Below are positions 36,706 through 46,648 of a stretch of 64,000 bases of DNA, piece by piece. The DNA comes from Dyella jiangningensis (GTDB taxonomy: Bacteria; Pseudomonadota; Gammaproteobacteria; Xanthomonadales; Rhodanobacteraceae): positions 1-64,000 of the forward strand of contig CP007444.1 in the NCBI GenBank assembly GCA_000632805.1, in the 5' to 3' direction. The notes beneath the pieces are model-generated. The model was not told the origin of the DNA. It saw nothing but the letters and a program-made list of their open reading frames with translations, and made no database searches. Each line of letters begins with the position of its first letter. Position 1 is the first letter of the stretch. The position numbers and the translations under genes were made by a program.

Positions 36706-37244
36706 GCAAGTTGGCTGCCATAAGGCCCGCCCAGGTGACGCGCATCCTGTTGATGCTCGGTGTTGCGCTCGTGCTCAGTGGTTGCACGCGCGGCATGTCC
36801 GACCTGCGTGACTGGGTCGACCAGGAAAAGCACAAGAAGGGCGCGCCGATCCCGGCGCTGCCTGTCATCAAGACCTTCGAGACATTCCAGTACGCCGACC
36901 AGGACAAGCGCGACCCGTTCAGTCCGAGCACGGCCGAGCTCCAGCAGGGCAACGCCAATGCCGGACCGCGCCCTGACGAGAACCGCTCGAAGGAACCGCT
37001 GGAAATGTTCGCCCTGGACAGCCTGAAGATGGTTGGCACCGTGGGAACCGGTGCCGGCATGGAGGTCCTGGTGAAGGATCCGGGGGGCGTGATCCATCGG
37101 GTTCACCGCAATGAATACATGGGCCAGAACTATGGTCGGGTCACCGCGATCGGCGAGGACCATATCGACCTGGTGGAACTGGTATCCAACGGAAATGGTG
37201 GCTGGATGGAACGTCCCGCCAGCATCGCGCTTGGCGAGAAATAA
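36702..37244 (+). CDS. pilP: PilP, type IV pilus lipoprotein
   Basis: A 180-residue inner-membrane lipoprotein (lipobox LVLSGC near residue 27). A flexible stretch with DKRDPFSP leads to a C-terminal beta-sandwich that binds the PilQ secretin. Overlaps pilO by four bases. Confidence 0.94.
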   Translation: MSKLAAIRPAQVTRILLMLGVALVLSGCTRGMSDLRDWVDQEKHKKGAPIPALPVIKTFETFQYADQDKRDPFSPSTAELQQGNANAGPRPDENRSKEPLEMFALDSLKMVGTVGTGAGMEVLVKDPGGVIHRVHRNEYMGQNYGRVTAIGEDHIDLVELVSNGNGGWMERPASIALGEK

Positions 37245-37262
37245 GAAACAGGGGCTGATGCA

Positions 37263-39458
37263 ATGACCAACCAAATCAAAACTGTTCGAGGCCGTGTCAT
37301 GCGCCAGACTCGCAGTACCGTGATCGCAGGTCTGCTAGTGCTCGGCGCCGCCTGGTCGAGCGCTGCTGCCGCTGCCACCAGCACCCTGAAGGACATCAGC
37401 TATGACGCGCTGCCGGGAGGCCGCATCGAGCTGCATCTGAACTTCGCGCAGGGTCCGGTGCCGGAGCCGAAGATCTTCACCACCGGCAATCCGCCGCGCA
37501 TCGCGGTCGACTTTGCCGACACGGATAACGCCGCGCCCCGTCATCTCGACATCGGCAAGGGTGCTGCGACGGGCGTGTCCGCCGTCTCGGCAGGCGGTCG
37601 CACGCGTGTCGTCGTTGAGCTGGTGCGCGACTCCACCTATCGTTCCCGCGTGGAAGGAAACAGCCTGGTGTTGACCGTGAACAACGGCACCGAGGCGTCA
37701 ACGACCACAACGGCGGCCACCATTGATCCCTCCAAGGCCCTGCCTTCGATGGCCAATGGCCCGTCGGTCTCCAACATCGACTTCCGCCGCGGGCCGAATG
37801 GTGAAGGCCGCATCCTGATCGACTTCAGCGGTGCCGGCGCCAACGCCGACATGAAGCATCAGGGCGACAAGGTCGTGGTCGATATCGACCATGCCAATCT
37901 GCCTTCCAACCTGGCCCAGCGCCTTGACGTACTCGATTTCGCCACGCCGGTGCAGTCCATCGTGACCAAGGCGGGCCCGCGCGGTGGCGCCCACATGGAA
38001 ATCGCCACCAAAGGCAGCGTCGACACCTCGGCATACCAGAGCGGCAACCAGTACGTGGTTGAAGTGGCGCCCAAGAAGAAGGACGCCAAGGCCGACGCCA
38101 AGCTCGCCAAGGGCCAGGAACCGGTGTATTCGGGCAACCGCGTGACCTTCAACTTCCAGGACATTCCGGTTCGCTCGGCGCTGCAGCTCCTGGCGGATAT
38201 CTCGGGCCTGAACCTGGTCGCTTCGGATACGGTCGGCGGCAGTGTCACGCTGCGATTGGTCAATGTTCCGTGGGACCAGGCGCTGGATGTGGTATTGCGC
38301 GCCAAGAGCCTGGATAAGCGCCGCAACGGCAACGTGATCTGGATTGCACCCCAGGACGAACTTGCCAAGTACGAGCAGAGCATTGCGGACGCCCGCCTGA
38401 AGGCCGAAGACAATGCGGAGCTGGTGACCGATTACGTGCCGATCAGCTATGGCAAGGCGAAGGACATCGCCAAGCTGCTGACGCAGGGCAGTATGGCGAG
38501 TACAGGCGGTGGCGGCGGCAGCGGAAACACGCAGCGTGGTTTCCTGTCGTCGCGTGGCAGCGTGTCGTTCGATGACCGCACCAACACGCTATTGATCAAC
38601 GACAATCCGCAGAAGATCCGCGAATTGCGTGAGCTCATCTCCGTGCTCGACAAGCCGGTCCAGCAGGTGCTGATCGAGTCGCGCATCGTGATCGCCACGG
38701 ACAACTTCACTCGGGAACTGGGTGCGAAGTTTGGTATCCAGGCCCAGCACTACACCCAGAATTCCGATGGTAATCACAACCTGATTTCAACGGGCGGCCT
38801 TGACAACGGCAACGGCACGACGTCGGGCGTCGCGCCGAATCAGGGGGGGCTCAACGTCAACTTGCCAGCCGCCAGCCCCGCAGGCAGCTTTGCTCTGGCC
38901 ATCCTTAGCAAGAACTATGCATTGGACCTTGAGTTGTCGGCTGCACAGACTGAGGGGCGTGGCGAGGTGATCTCCAGTCCGCGAGTCATCACCGCCAATC
39001 AGCAGGAAGCGGTGATCCGTCAAGGCCAGGAAATCGGCTATGTGACTTATCAGAACAGTTCGACGGGTGCAGCTGGCAGTGGCACGGCGACGGTGCAGTT
39101 CAAGGACGCCGTGCTGGAGCTGAAGGTGACGCCAACCATCACGGCTGACAATCGCGTCTATCTGATGATCAATGTGAAGAAGGACGCGTTGGCCAAGTTC
39201 ATTACTGTGCCAGGCAGTGGCCAGGTGCCCCAGATCGACACGCGTGAGATCAACACCTCGGTGCTGGTCGACAACGGTCAGACGGTCGTGCTGGGCGGTA
39301 TCTACGAGATCACCAAGCAGAACAGTGTCAACAAGGTTCCCGGCCTTGGCGACATTCCTGGCCTGGGTATCCTGTTCCGTAATACGACGCGCGAGAGCGA
39401 CAAGGCGGAGCTGCTGATCTTCGTAACGCCGCGGATCCTCAGCGAGAGCCTGCGGTAA
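37263..39458 (+). CDS. pilQ: PilQ, type IV pilus secretin
   Basis: A 731-residue outer-membrane secretin. The signal peptide begins at the second Met (residue 13) and ends near SAAAAA. Two AMIN domains (residues ~40-140 and ~165-270) bind peptidoglycan, then an STN/N0 domain (RSALQLLADISGLNLV), N1, and the secretin barrel with its hallmark VPGLGDIPGLGILFR. In-frame start at residue 13 is a fair alternative. It closes the pilMNOPQ operon. Confidence 0.95.
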   Translation: MTNQIKTVRGRVMRQTRSTVIAGLLVLGAAWSSAAAAATSTLKDISYDALPGGRIELHLNFAQGPVPEPKIFTTGNPPRIAVDFADTDNAAPRHLDIGKGAATGVSAVSAGGRTRVVVELVRDSTYRSRVEGNSLVLTVNNGTEASTTTTAATIDPSKALPSMANGPSVSNIDFRRGPNGEGRILIDFSGAGANADMKHQGDKVVVDIDHANLPSNLAQRLDVLDFATPVQSIVTKAGPRGGAHMEIATKGSVDTSAYQSGNQYVVEVAPKKKDAKADAKLAKGQEPVYSGNRVTFNFQDIPVRSALQLLADISGLNLVASDTVGGSVTLRLVNVPWDQALDVVLRAKSLDKRRNGNVIWIAPQDELAKYEQSIADARLKAEDNAELVTDYVPISYGKAKDIAKLLTQGSMASTGGGGGSGNTQRGFLSSRGSVSFDDRTNTLLINDNPQKIRELRELISVLDKPVQQVLIESRIVIATDNFTRELGAKFGIQAQHYTQNSDGNHNLISTGGLDNGNGTTSGVAPNQGGLNVNLPAASPAGSFALAILSKNYALDLELSAAQTEGRGEVISSPRVITANQQEAVIRQGQEIGYVTYQNSSTGAAGSGTATVQFKDAVLELKVTPTITADNRVYLMINVKKDALAKFITVPGSGQVPQIDTREINTSVLVDNGQTVVLGGIYEITKQNSVNKVPGLGDIPGLGILFRNTTRESDKAELLIFVTPRILSESLR

Positions 39459-39482
39459 GGCGATTTGCAACGCGATGAGAGA

Positions 39483-39510
39483 GGGCGGCCCTGGGCCGCC
39501 CTTTTCTTTT
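39483..39510 (+). terminator. Intrinsic terminator of pilQ
   Basis: GGGCGGCC-CTG-GGCCGCCC stem followed by TTTTCTTTT. Confidence 0.9.
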
Positions 39511-39610
39511 CATAGGTAACTGGGGCTGGCCAAAACCGGTTGGTGCCGCGCCGCCAGAAGTCATGGGCATTAAACTTCCTGGGCGCGGTAAGGTCTGTCA
39601 TAGCGCTCCC

Positions 39611-40621
39611 ATGACGGAAACATCGATGGATATGCCCGAGGCCCAGCCTTCATCCCGCCTGCAACAGGCGTTCCTGCACGTGCGTGATGAACTGCAACGC
39701 AGTGTGATCGGCCAGCCGCACCTGATCGATTGCCTGCTGATCGCGCTGCTGGCCGACGGCCATCTACTGGTCGAAGGTGCGCCGGGCCTGGCCAAAACCA
39801 CGGTGGTGAAAGCCCTGGCCGGCTGCATCGAGGCCGACTTCCACCGCGTCCAGTTCACGCCCGACCTGTTGCCGGCGGACCTGACCGGCACGGACGTGTT
39901 CAGGCCGCAGGCCGGCAGTTTCGAGTTCGAGCGTGGCCCGCTGTTTCACAACATCGTGCTGGCCGATGAGATCAATCGCGCGCCGGCCAAGGTGCAGTCG
40001 GCCCTGTTGGAGGCCATGGCCGAGCGGCAGATCACGGTGGGCCGCAGCACGTGGGCGCTGCCTGAGCTCTTCATGGTGATGGCGACGCAGAATCCTATCG
40101 AGCAGGAAGGCACCTTCGCCTTGCCCGAGGCGCAGCTCGACCGTTTCGTGATGCACGTGACGATTGATTATCCCGACCCCGCCTCGGAACTGGCGATTCT
40201 CCAGTTGGCTCGGGAGCAGGCGCGGCGAACCCTGCATCCGGTACCGTCTCAGCGCCCCAGTCTCAGCCAGGCGGACGTCTTGAGCGCGCGCGACGCCGTG
40301 CTTGCCGTGCATATGGCGCCGGCGTTGGAGGAATATCTCACGCAGATCGTCCTTGCCACGCGCCACGCAGGTGCCTACGGGCCGGAGCTCAAGCGATGGA
40401 TCGCGTGGGGCGCGAGTCCTCGCGGCACGATTGCGCTCGACCGTTGTGCGCGCGCGCATGCGTGGCTGGCCGGGCGCGACTACACGCTGCCCGAGGATGT
40501 CCACGCCATTGCCCACGAAGTGCTGCGCCATCGCGTGCTGCTCAGCTATGAGGCTGAAGCCGAAGGGGTGCGCCCCGACCAAGTGATCAAGCGCGTGCTG
40601 GATCTCGTGCCGCTGCCGTGA
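39611..40621 (+). CDS. MoxR family AAA+ ATPase
   Basis: A 336-residue MoxR ATPase, thought to act as a chaperone for the VWA proteins encoded next to it. Walker A EGAPGLAKTT, Walker B IVLADEINRAP, sensor MATQNPIEQEGTF and the LPEAQLDRF block are typical. It overlaps the DUF58 gene by four bases and heads the Bat operon. Confidence 0.93.
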   Translation: MTETSMDMPEAQPSSRLQQAFLHVRDELQRSVIGQPHLIDCLLIALLADGHLLVEGAPGLAKTTVVKALAGCIEADFHRVQFTPDLLPADLTGTDVFRPQAGSFEFERGPLFHNIVLADEINRAPAKVQSALLEAMAERQITVGRSTWALPELFMVMATQNPIEQEGTFALPEAQLDRFVMHVTIDYPDPASELAILQLAREQARRTLHPVPSQRPSLSQADVLSARDAVLAVHMAPALEEYLTQIVLATRHAGAYGPELKRWIAWGASPRGTIALDRCARAHAWLAGRDYTLPEDVHAIAHEVLRHRVLLSYEAEAEGVRPDQVIKRVLDLVPLP

Positions 40622-41547
40622 GTGCTTTACTGGAAACCAGCGACGGCGACGGTCGCACGCGGGTTCGTCTCGCCGAATTGGTGGCATTGCGTGGCCGCGT
40701 CGCCAAGGCGGCATTGCCTCGGCTGGAAAGCCACGCCATGCGCGCCGGGCAGCAACACAGCCGTCTCTACGGCCGTGGCATGGACTACGCCGAATCACGC
40801 GTTTATCAACCGGGCGACGACGTACGCCGACTCGACTGGCGCCTCACCGCGCGCAGCGGTCGCCTGCATACGAAGTTGTTCCAGGAAGAACGCGAAGGGC
40901 GCCTGCTGATCCTGCTGGATACGCATGCCAGCATGCATTTCGGTACGCGCGTGCGCTTCAAGTCGGTGCAGGCGGCTCGTGCGGCGGCGCTGGCAGCCTG
41001 GTACGTGGTGCGTGCCGGCGAACGCGTTGGCGTCATGGAGTTCGGCGGTGGCCACCGTCTATTGCGGCCCCTGGCCGGCACGCGTGGCGCGCTGGCTGTT
41101 TGCGGCGCGCTCGCCGACTGGGATGGCCTGGCTGATGCGTCCATGCCCGAGCTGTTGTCAGATGCAGTGCTGCGTGCCGGCCGCGTCATGCGTGGCGCGA
41201 ACCGTGTCTTGATCATCAGCGATGGACTTAGTTGCGATGACGCCGCGCGGAGTCGCCTGCTCGATCTCAAAGGCAAGGCGGGCGTGCGGGTGCTGGTGGT
41301 GGCGGATGCCTTGGAACTGTCGCTGCCACCCGCGGGACGTTATCCGCTCGAGCACGAAGGAGAGCGACGCGACGTCGTGCTGTTGGGCGAGCGGCAGCGC
41401 CGGGAATTCCAGCAGGCGCTTGGCGCGGGGCAGACCCGTCTGAACGCGCTGGCTCAATCGCTTGGTATTCCCCATCGCACGATAGACACCGCCAGCGACC
41501 CGCTGGATGCCGTGCTGGCGCTGCTGTCGCCGGGAGCGCGCCGATGA
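40618..41547 (+). CDS. DUF58 domain protein of the Bat operon
   Basis: A 309-residue protein with the DUF58 block ESRVYQPGDDVRRLDWRLTARSG near residue 60, followed by a VWA-like fold (ILLDTHASMHF). No membrane segment. GTG start overlapping the moxR stop. Partner of the MoxR ATPase by family knowledge; molecular role unknown. Confidence 0.9.
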   Translation: MSALLETSDGDGRTRVRLAELVALRGRVAKAALPRLESHAMRAGQQHSRLYGRGMDYAESRVYQPGDDVRRLDWRLTARSGRLHTKLFQEEREGRLLILLDTHASMHFGTRVRFKSVQAARAAALAAWYVVRAGERVGVMEFGGGHRLLRPLAGTRGALAVCGALADWDGLADASMPELLSDAVLRAGRVMRGANRVLIISDGLSCDDAARSRLLDLKGKAGVRVLVVADALELSLPPAGRYPLEHEGERRDVVLLGERQRREFQQALGAGQTRLNALAQSLGIPHRTIDTASDPLDAVLALLSPGARR

Positions 41548-42089
41548 TGGCTGGTGCTCCCGCCGCGACACCGCCGGTCAACGGGCCCGCATTGCGCGAC
41601 ATTCACCTGCCGCCGGCACCGTCATGGTGGCCACCGGCACCGGGCTGGTGGCTCGCCTTGGGGCTTCTGCTGCTGTGCGCTGGATTCGGATGCTGGTTTT
41701 GGCGAAGGCAACGCCGGCGTCGCGCTTGTGAGCGGGCGTTGTTGTCGGCGGTGGACGCGCTGGCCTCGCAATATCGCCAGCAGCCGCAAAGATTGGCTGC
41801 AGAGCTTCATGCATTGCTGCGACGCGCGGCGATGCGTTTCGACCCTTCGACATCCCGCCTCGGTGGCGAGGCATGGAAGGCGATGCTCTCTTCGGTGACA
41901 GCCGACATGCCGACAGTGGATGCGTTGGCGTCGCTGGATATCGCGATGTACAAGCCGAACGCCGAGCTCGACGTCGACGCCACCACGGCGGCGGTACGCC
42001 GCTGGCTCTCGGCTGCCTGGCGTCATCACGGTAAAACGCTGCCGGGCCTGCACGCCGAGGCCTTGCTGCCGGAGCGCGACCATGCCTGA
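41544..42089 (+). CDS. DUF4381 membrane protein of the Bat operon
   Basis: A 181-residue protein with a Pro/Trp-rich start (IHLPPAPSWWPPAPGWW), one membrane segment (about residues 35-53) and a cytosolic helical tail. This layout is DUF4381, regularly found between the DUF58 gene and batA. Function unknown. Confidence 0.88.
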   Translation: MMAGAPAATPPVNGPALRDIHLPPAPSWWPPAPGWWLALGLLLLCAGFGCWFWRRQRRRRACERALLSAVDALASQYRQQPQRLAAELHALLRRAAMRFDPSTSRLGGEAWKAMLSSVTADMPTVDALASLDIAMYKPNAELDVDATTAAVRRWLSAAWRHHGKTLPGLHAEALLPERDHA

Positions 42090-43062
42090 GTTCGCATGGC
42101 CTTGGATATTCGTATTACTGCCCTTGCCGTGGCTGTTGCGTCGCGTGTTGCGAGTCGCCGAGCCAGGCCAGGCTTTGCATCTGCCGCACCCGGGCCTTCA
42201 TCTCGCGGCGGCCGCGAGGGAGGAGCGTGGCAACTGGCGCATGTGGCTGCTGCTGCTGTCGTGGCTCTGCCTGCTGGCGGCAGCCGCCAGGCCGCAATGG
42301 GTCGGGCCGCCTCAGGCACAGCAGCGAAGCGGCCGTGCGCTGATGCTTGCCGTCGATCTGTCGGGCAGCATGCGCACGGATGACATGCAGCTGGGTGGCC
42401 GTTCGGTCAGCCGTTTTGGCGCGGTGGAAGCCATCGCGGGTGATTTCATTTCACGCCGCGGTGGCGATGAACTGGGCTTGATCCTGTTCGGAAGCCGCGC
42501 CTACCTGGTCACGCCATTGACCTATGACCTCGGCGCCGTTCGCGCGCAACTGCAGGGTGCCGCTGTGGGACTGGCCGGCACCGAGACCGCGATCGGTGAT
42601 GCCATCGCGGTGGCGGTAAAGCGATTGGCGAACTTGCCGGCGCAGGCTCGCGTGGTGGTGCTGCTCACCGATGGCGTGAACAACGCCGGCAATATCACGC
42701 CGCTGGATGCGGCGAATGCGGCGAAAGCGGCCGGCGTGCGTGTCTACACCATAGGTATCGGCGCCACCGAGATGAGCATTCCCGACCTGTTCGGCACGCG
42801 CACGGTCAATCCGTCCGCCGACCTGGACGAAGGCATGCTGCGCACGATCGCCGGCCAGACTGGTGGCCGCTATTTCCGAGCCACTGATGCCGAGCAGTTG
42901 GCGAATGCGTATCGCGCCATCGACGCGTTGGAACCCATGCAGCAGCAGGGCCCGTCCCTGCGTCCGCGGCACGAGTTGTTCCGCTGGCCGCTCGCACTGG
43001 CCGTGTTGGCGTGGTTGGCGACCGTCTTGCCGCGGGCGCGGCGGTTGGAGGTGGCCGCGTGA
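42082..43062 (+). CDS. batA: BatA-type von Willebrand factor A protein
   Basis: A 326-residue membrane-anchored VWA protein. Membrane segments near residues 5-20, 54-70 and the C-terminus bracket the VWA domain, whose MIDAS is intact: DLSGS (Asp92, Ser94, Ser96) and LTDGVNNAG. It overlaps the DUF4381 gene by eight bases and batB by four. The Bat system is linked to stress tolerance in some bacteria; the mechanism is unclear. Confidence 0.9.
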   Translation: MPEFAWPWIFVLLPLPWLLRRVLRVAEPGQALHLPHPGLHLAAAAREERGNWRMWLLLLSWLCLLAAAARPQWVGPPQAQQRSGRALMLAVDLSGSMRTDDMQLGGRSVSRFGAVEAIAGDFISRRGGDELGLILFGSRAYLVTPLTYDLGAVRAQLQGAAVGLAGTETAIGDAIAVAVKRLANLPAQARVVVLLTDGVNNAGNITPLDAANAAKAAGVRVYTIGIGATEMSIPDLFGTRTVNPSADLDEGMLRTIAGQTGGRYFRATDAEQLANAYRAIDALEPMQQQGPSLRPRHELFRWPLALAVLAWLATVLPRARRLEVAA

Positions 43063-44960
43063 ACGGCGTGTGGCAGCAGTTCCATTTCCTGCGGCCGGCG
43101 TGGTTGTTCGCGCTGCTCGCGTTGCCTTTGCTGATGGCATGGGTGGCGCGCCGAAGCAACGCCCGCGAAGCGCTGGAGCGTCTGGTCGATGCCGAACTGC
43201 TTCCGCACCTGTTGCAAGGACGCGAGCAACGGCGGCGTGCGCCGGCCATCTTGCTTGCGACCGGCTGGCTGCTCGCGACGCTGGCGATGGCGGGTCCTAC
43301 CTGGAGTCGGATCGCGCAGCCGCTCTATGCGCAACGGGCAGCGCAGGTCGTTGCGCTGTCGCTGTCGCAGCACATGCTGGTGCGCGACGTGGCGCCCAGT
43401 CGTCTGGATCGCGCGCGCTACAAAGTGCGAGACCTGCTGTCCGCCAACCACGATGGCTTGAACGCGCTGATTGCCTACGCGGGCGAGGCTTTCGTGGTGG
43501 CCCCGCTTACCACCGACGCGTCGAGCCTCAACGAGCTTCTCGATGCCCTCGCGCCGGACACGATGCCTGTCGATGGTGACAACGCCGCGCAAGCCATCGA
43601 GCGCGGCGTGGCTCTCGTTCGTGATGCCAAGGTAGGAGGCGGGTCGTTGGTGCTGGTAACGGACAGTGTCGATGCGGCGGCGCAATCGGCCGCGCGCAAG
43701 GCGCGTGAGGCCGGTGTGCGGGTCTCCGTGCTGGGTGTGGGCACGGCGCAGGGCGGTCCGGTGCCGCTTTCCGACCAGAGCTTTCAACGCGATTCGCAGG
43801 GCGGCCTGTCGATGGCGCGCCGCGACGATGCGGCTTTGCGTGCTTTGGCAAGCGCAGGCGGCGGTCTCTATGTGCCGATGACGGACGATCATGCGGACAT
43901 CGACGCCCTGCGTGGTGCGCTGAAAGCCGATGGCGCCCTCACGCTTGCTGCCGATCAGCGCGGCGACGAATGGCAGGATCGTGGCCCCTGGTTGCTGCTG
44001 CCGTTATTGCCGCTGGCGGCCATGACCTTTCGCCGCGGCTGGCTGGTTCTTGTCGCCTTGATGCTGTTGCCGGGCATTCCCGGAACGGCGCACGCAAGCC
44101 GTTGGTCCGATCTGTGGCGACGCCCTGACCAACAGGCCGTCGCCGCACTTGATCGCGGCCAGCCCAAGGAGGCGCAGCAGCTTGCGCGCGATCCCGCATG
44201 GCGCGGCGCAGCGGCCTATCGCGCAGGTGATTACGCGACAGCGAGCAAAGTGCTGCAGGACATGCCTGGCAGCGACGCTCAATACAACCTCGGCAACGCC
44301 CTCGCCAAACAAGGCGATTACCAGAGTGCGCTCGAGGCCTACGATCGCGCCTTGAAAGCGAATCCGGCGAATGCGGACGCGGTGGCCAATCGCAAGGCAG
44401 TCGAGGACTGGATGCGCAAACAACCTTCGACGCCGCCACCGCAGAAGGGTGCACGGAACGACAAGGGCAAGTCGGCCCAGGGGCCATCGACTACGCCTCC
44501 CGACGATGCCAAGGGGCAGTCGGGCCAACGGGATAACCAGGCGCAGCAGAACGGCGACGAGGGCAAACGTTCGCAGCAAGCGCAAGGCAATTCCCAGGGA
44601 ACCGGCAGCGATAAGGACGCCAACGGACGCACACAACCCGGTCAGCAACCGGAGGCCTCGGGCACGCAGCCGCAGAGCGCGGAAGAGCAGGCCAGGCAGC
44701 GGGCGCGGGAACAGCAGGCCCAACAGGCGTTGCAGAAGCAGATGGACCAGGCGCTGGGCAAGGGTCAGCGATCGCCATGGTCCGCCAGCCATGAGCTGGG
44801 CGAAGTCGCCACGGACGATGCCCAATCGAAGCTGCCTGCCGATGTGCGACAGGCCCTTCAGCGCGTACCCGACGATCCAGGCGCCCTGCTGCGCCGCAAG
44901 TTCGATCTCGAATATCGGCAGCGTCACGATGCCGTGCCACCGGAGGACGACAACCCGTGA
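43059..44960 (+). CDS. batB: BatB/BatC fusion: degenerate VWA plus TPR
   Basis: A 633-residue fusion of a BatB-like VWA domain (residues ~85-300, with membrane segments at about 15-30, 60-78, 310-330 and 340-357) and a BatC-like TPR region (QYNLGNALAKQGDYQSALEAY). A Gln/Gly/Asn-rich linker of about 120 residues follows. The MIDAS DxSxS is replaced: residues 101-105 read SLSQH, so the metal-binding Asp is gone. BatB and BatC are separate genes in many bacteria. GTG start; overlaps on both sides. Confidence 0.9.
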   Translation: MNGVWQQFHFLRPAWLFALLALPLLMAWVARRSNAREALERLVDAELLPHLLQGREQRRRAPAILLATGWLLATLAMAGPTWSRIAQPLYAQRAAQVVALSLSQHMLVRDVAPSRLDRARYKVRDLLSANHDGLNALIAYAGEAFVVAPLTTDASSLNELLDALAPDTMPVDGDNAAQAIERGVALVRDAKVGGGSLVLVTDSVDAAAQSAARKAREAGVRVSVLGVGTAQGGPVPLSDQSFQRDSQGGLSMARRDDAALRALASAGGGLYVPMTDDHADIDALRGALKADGALTLAADQRGDEWQDRGPWLLLPLLPLAAMTFRRGWLVLVALMLLPGIPGTAHASRWSDLWRRPDQQAVAALDRGQPKEAQQLARDPAWRGAAAYRAGDYATASKVLQDMPGSDAQYNLGNALAKQGDYQSALEAYDRALKANPANADAVANRKAVEDWMRKQPSTPPPQKGARNDKGKSAQGPSTTPPDDAKGQSGQRDNQAQQNGDEGKRSQQAQGNSQGTGSDKDANGRTQPGQQPEASGTQPQSAEEQARQRAREQQAQQALQKQMDQALGKGQRSPWSASHELGEVATDDAQSKLPADVRQALQRVPDDPGALLRRKFDLEYRQRHDAVPPEDDNP

Positions 44961-46648
44961 AGCCGCGCCACCTTGCCATCCTGTGGTGCCTGTTCGCACT
45001 GCTGTGGCCGCTCGCCGCCGCTGCCGCCGATGTCCAGGCGACGCTCGATCGTTCGCGCGTGGAGCTCGGCGAGACGGTGACGTTGAACCTCCGCTCGCAG
45101 GGCGGTGGCATGGTGCAGACGCCGGACTTGAGCGCGTTGTCGCGCGACTTCGCGGTGCTCGGCTCATCGAGCAATACCAGCATCAGCATCATCAACGGTC
45201 GCCGCTCGGCGCAGGTTACCGTCGGCGTGGCACTGCGTCCGATGCATACGGGCACGTTGCGCATCCCACCACTGGCCTTTGCCGGCGGCACGACGGCGCC
45301 TCTCGAGCTGCAGGTCGACGAGCCTGATCCCAATGCCGCGGCGTCGGGACGTAAAGACGTCTTTCTCGAAGCAGTGGTGGACCCCGTGGATGGCTATGTC
45401 GGCCAGCAAAGGGTCTACACCCTGCGCTTGTTCTTCGCCGCCGACCTTACCAATGGCGCGCTGGAAGACCCACAGCTTGCCGGCGTCGACGTACGTCGGC
45501 TCGGCAACGAGATCAACTACCAGGCCGAGCGCGGTGGGCGGCGCTACAACGTCATCGAACGCCGCTATGCCCTGACGCCCCAGCGCGAAGGGCACCTGGA
45601 CATCCCGCCCGTCGCGTTCCAGGGTGACATGGTCAGCATGGCCGATCCCAATGCATTCTTCGGCAGCGGTACGCCGGTTTCGGCCTCTTCGCCTGGTGTA
45701 TCCATCAACGCCAAGGCGGCGCCAGCCGAGGCGGGGCGCACCACCTGGCTACCGGCACGCGATCTCAATCTCGCGCTCGATGGCGGTCCGTCACATGGCG
45801 ATTTGCGCGTGGGTCAGCCGCTGAATCTCATGATGAGCGTGCAGGCCACCGGTTTGCCTTACGAGGCGCTGCCGGCATTAAGCCTTCCAGCTCTGGACGG
45901 CGCCACTGTCTATCCTGACAAGCCGGTCAACGCCACGCATGTGGACGGCCAATGGCTGGTGGGTCGCCGCCAGCAGGGGTTCGCCATCGTGCCCAATCGC
46001 CCGGGCACGCTCACCATTCCCGAAACCACCTTGACCTGGTGGAACGTCGTGACGGACAAGCCCGAGGTGGCGCGCCTTCCCGCGCAGACCTTCACGGTGC
46101 TGCCAGCCACCGGCGCCGCAGCCAGCCAGGCACCCATCGCCGCGCAACCTTCACGTGCGCCGGAAATAACAGCTGCTCCGTCAGCCGCCACGGCAAGCGC
46201 CACGCCATGGCGATGGATTGCACTGGGCAGTGTGGGCTTGTGGCTGGTGAGCATGGCGGCGTGGTGGTGGCAACGCCGTTCGCGTCGCGGTGCCACGCCA
46301 GAAGCACCCGCACCGGCAGCGTCGCCCGCGAAGCTGCGTGCGGCATTCCTGGGCGCTGCGCGCAGCAGCGACGAGGTGGCTCAGGTGAGTGCGCTGCTGA
46401 AGTGGGCACGAGCCGAGCGCCCGGCGATCCAGAACCTCGGCGAGCTATCGCAAGCGCTCGCGTCGGACAGGCAGCGTGAAGCGATCGCCGCGTTGCAACG
46501 CAAGCGTTATGCGGGCCAGGAAGAGAGTGGACTCGGCGATCGACTGGCGAGTGCGTTCCGCGATGGCTTCGATTGGCGAAGCGATGGCAACGGCACGTCC
46601 AATGGTTCGCCGTTGCCGCCGCTTTATCCGTTCAACGTGCGTCGTTGA
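44957..46648 (+). CDS. batD: BatD family protein
   Basis: A 563-residue membrane protein: signal peptide (to about residue 24), a long periplasmic beta-rich region (ATLDRSRVELGETVTLNL start), and one membrane segment near residues 415-435 with a short cytosolic tail. Last gene of the moxR-bat operon. The GTG start overlaps batB by four bases. Its 3' end overlaps the convergent macro-domain gene by 17 bp. Confidence 0.9.
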   Translation: MKPRHLAILWCLFALLWPLAAAAADVQATLDRSRVELGETVTLNLRSQGGGMVQTPDLSALSRDFAVLGSSSNTSISIINGRRSAQVTVGVALRPMHTGTLRIPPLAFAGGTTAPLELQVDEPDPNAAASGRKDVFLEAVVDPVDGYVGQQRVYTLRLFFAADLTNGALEDPQLAGVDVRRLGNEINYQAERGGRRYNVIERRYALTPQREGHLDIPPVAFQGDMVSMADPNAFFGSGTPVSASSPGVSINAKAAPAEAGRTTWLPARDLNLALDGGPSHGDLRVGQPLNLMMSVQATGLPYEALPALSLPALDGATVYPDKPVNATHVDGQWLVGRRQQGFAIVPNRPGTLTIPETTLTWWNVVTDKPEVARLPAQTFTVLPATGAAASQAPIAAQPSRAPEITAAPSAATASATPWRWIALGSVGLWLVSMAAWWWQRRSRRGATPEAPAPAASPAKLRAAFLGAARSSDEVAQVSALLKWARAERPAIQNLGELSQALASDRQREAIAALQRKRYAGQEESGLGDRLASAFRDGFDWRSDGNGTSNGSPLPPLYPFNVRR

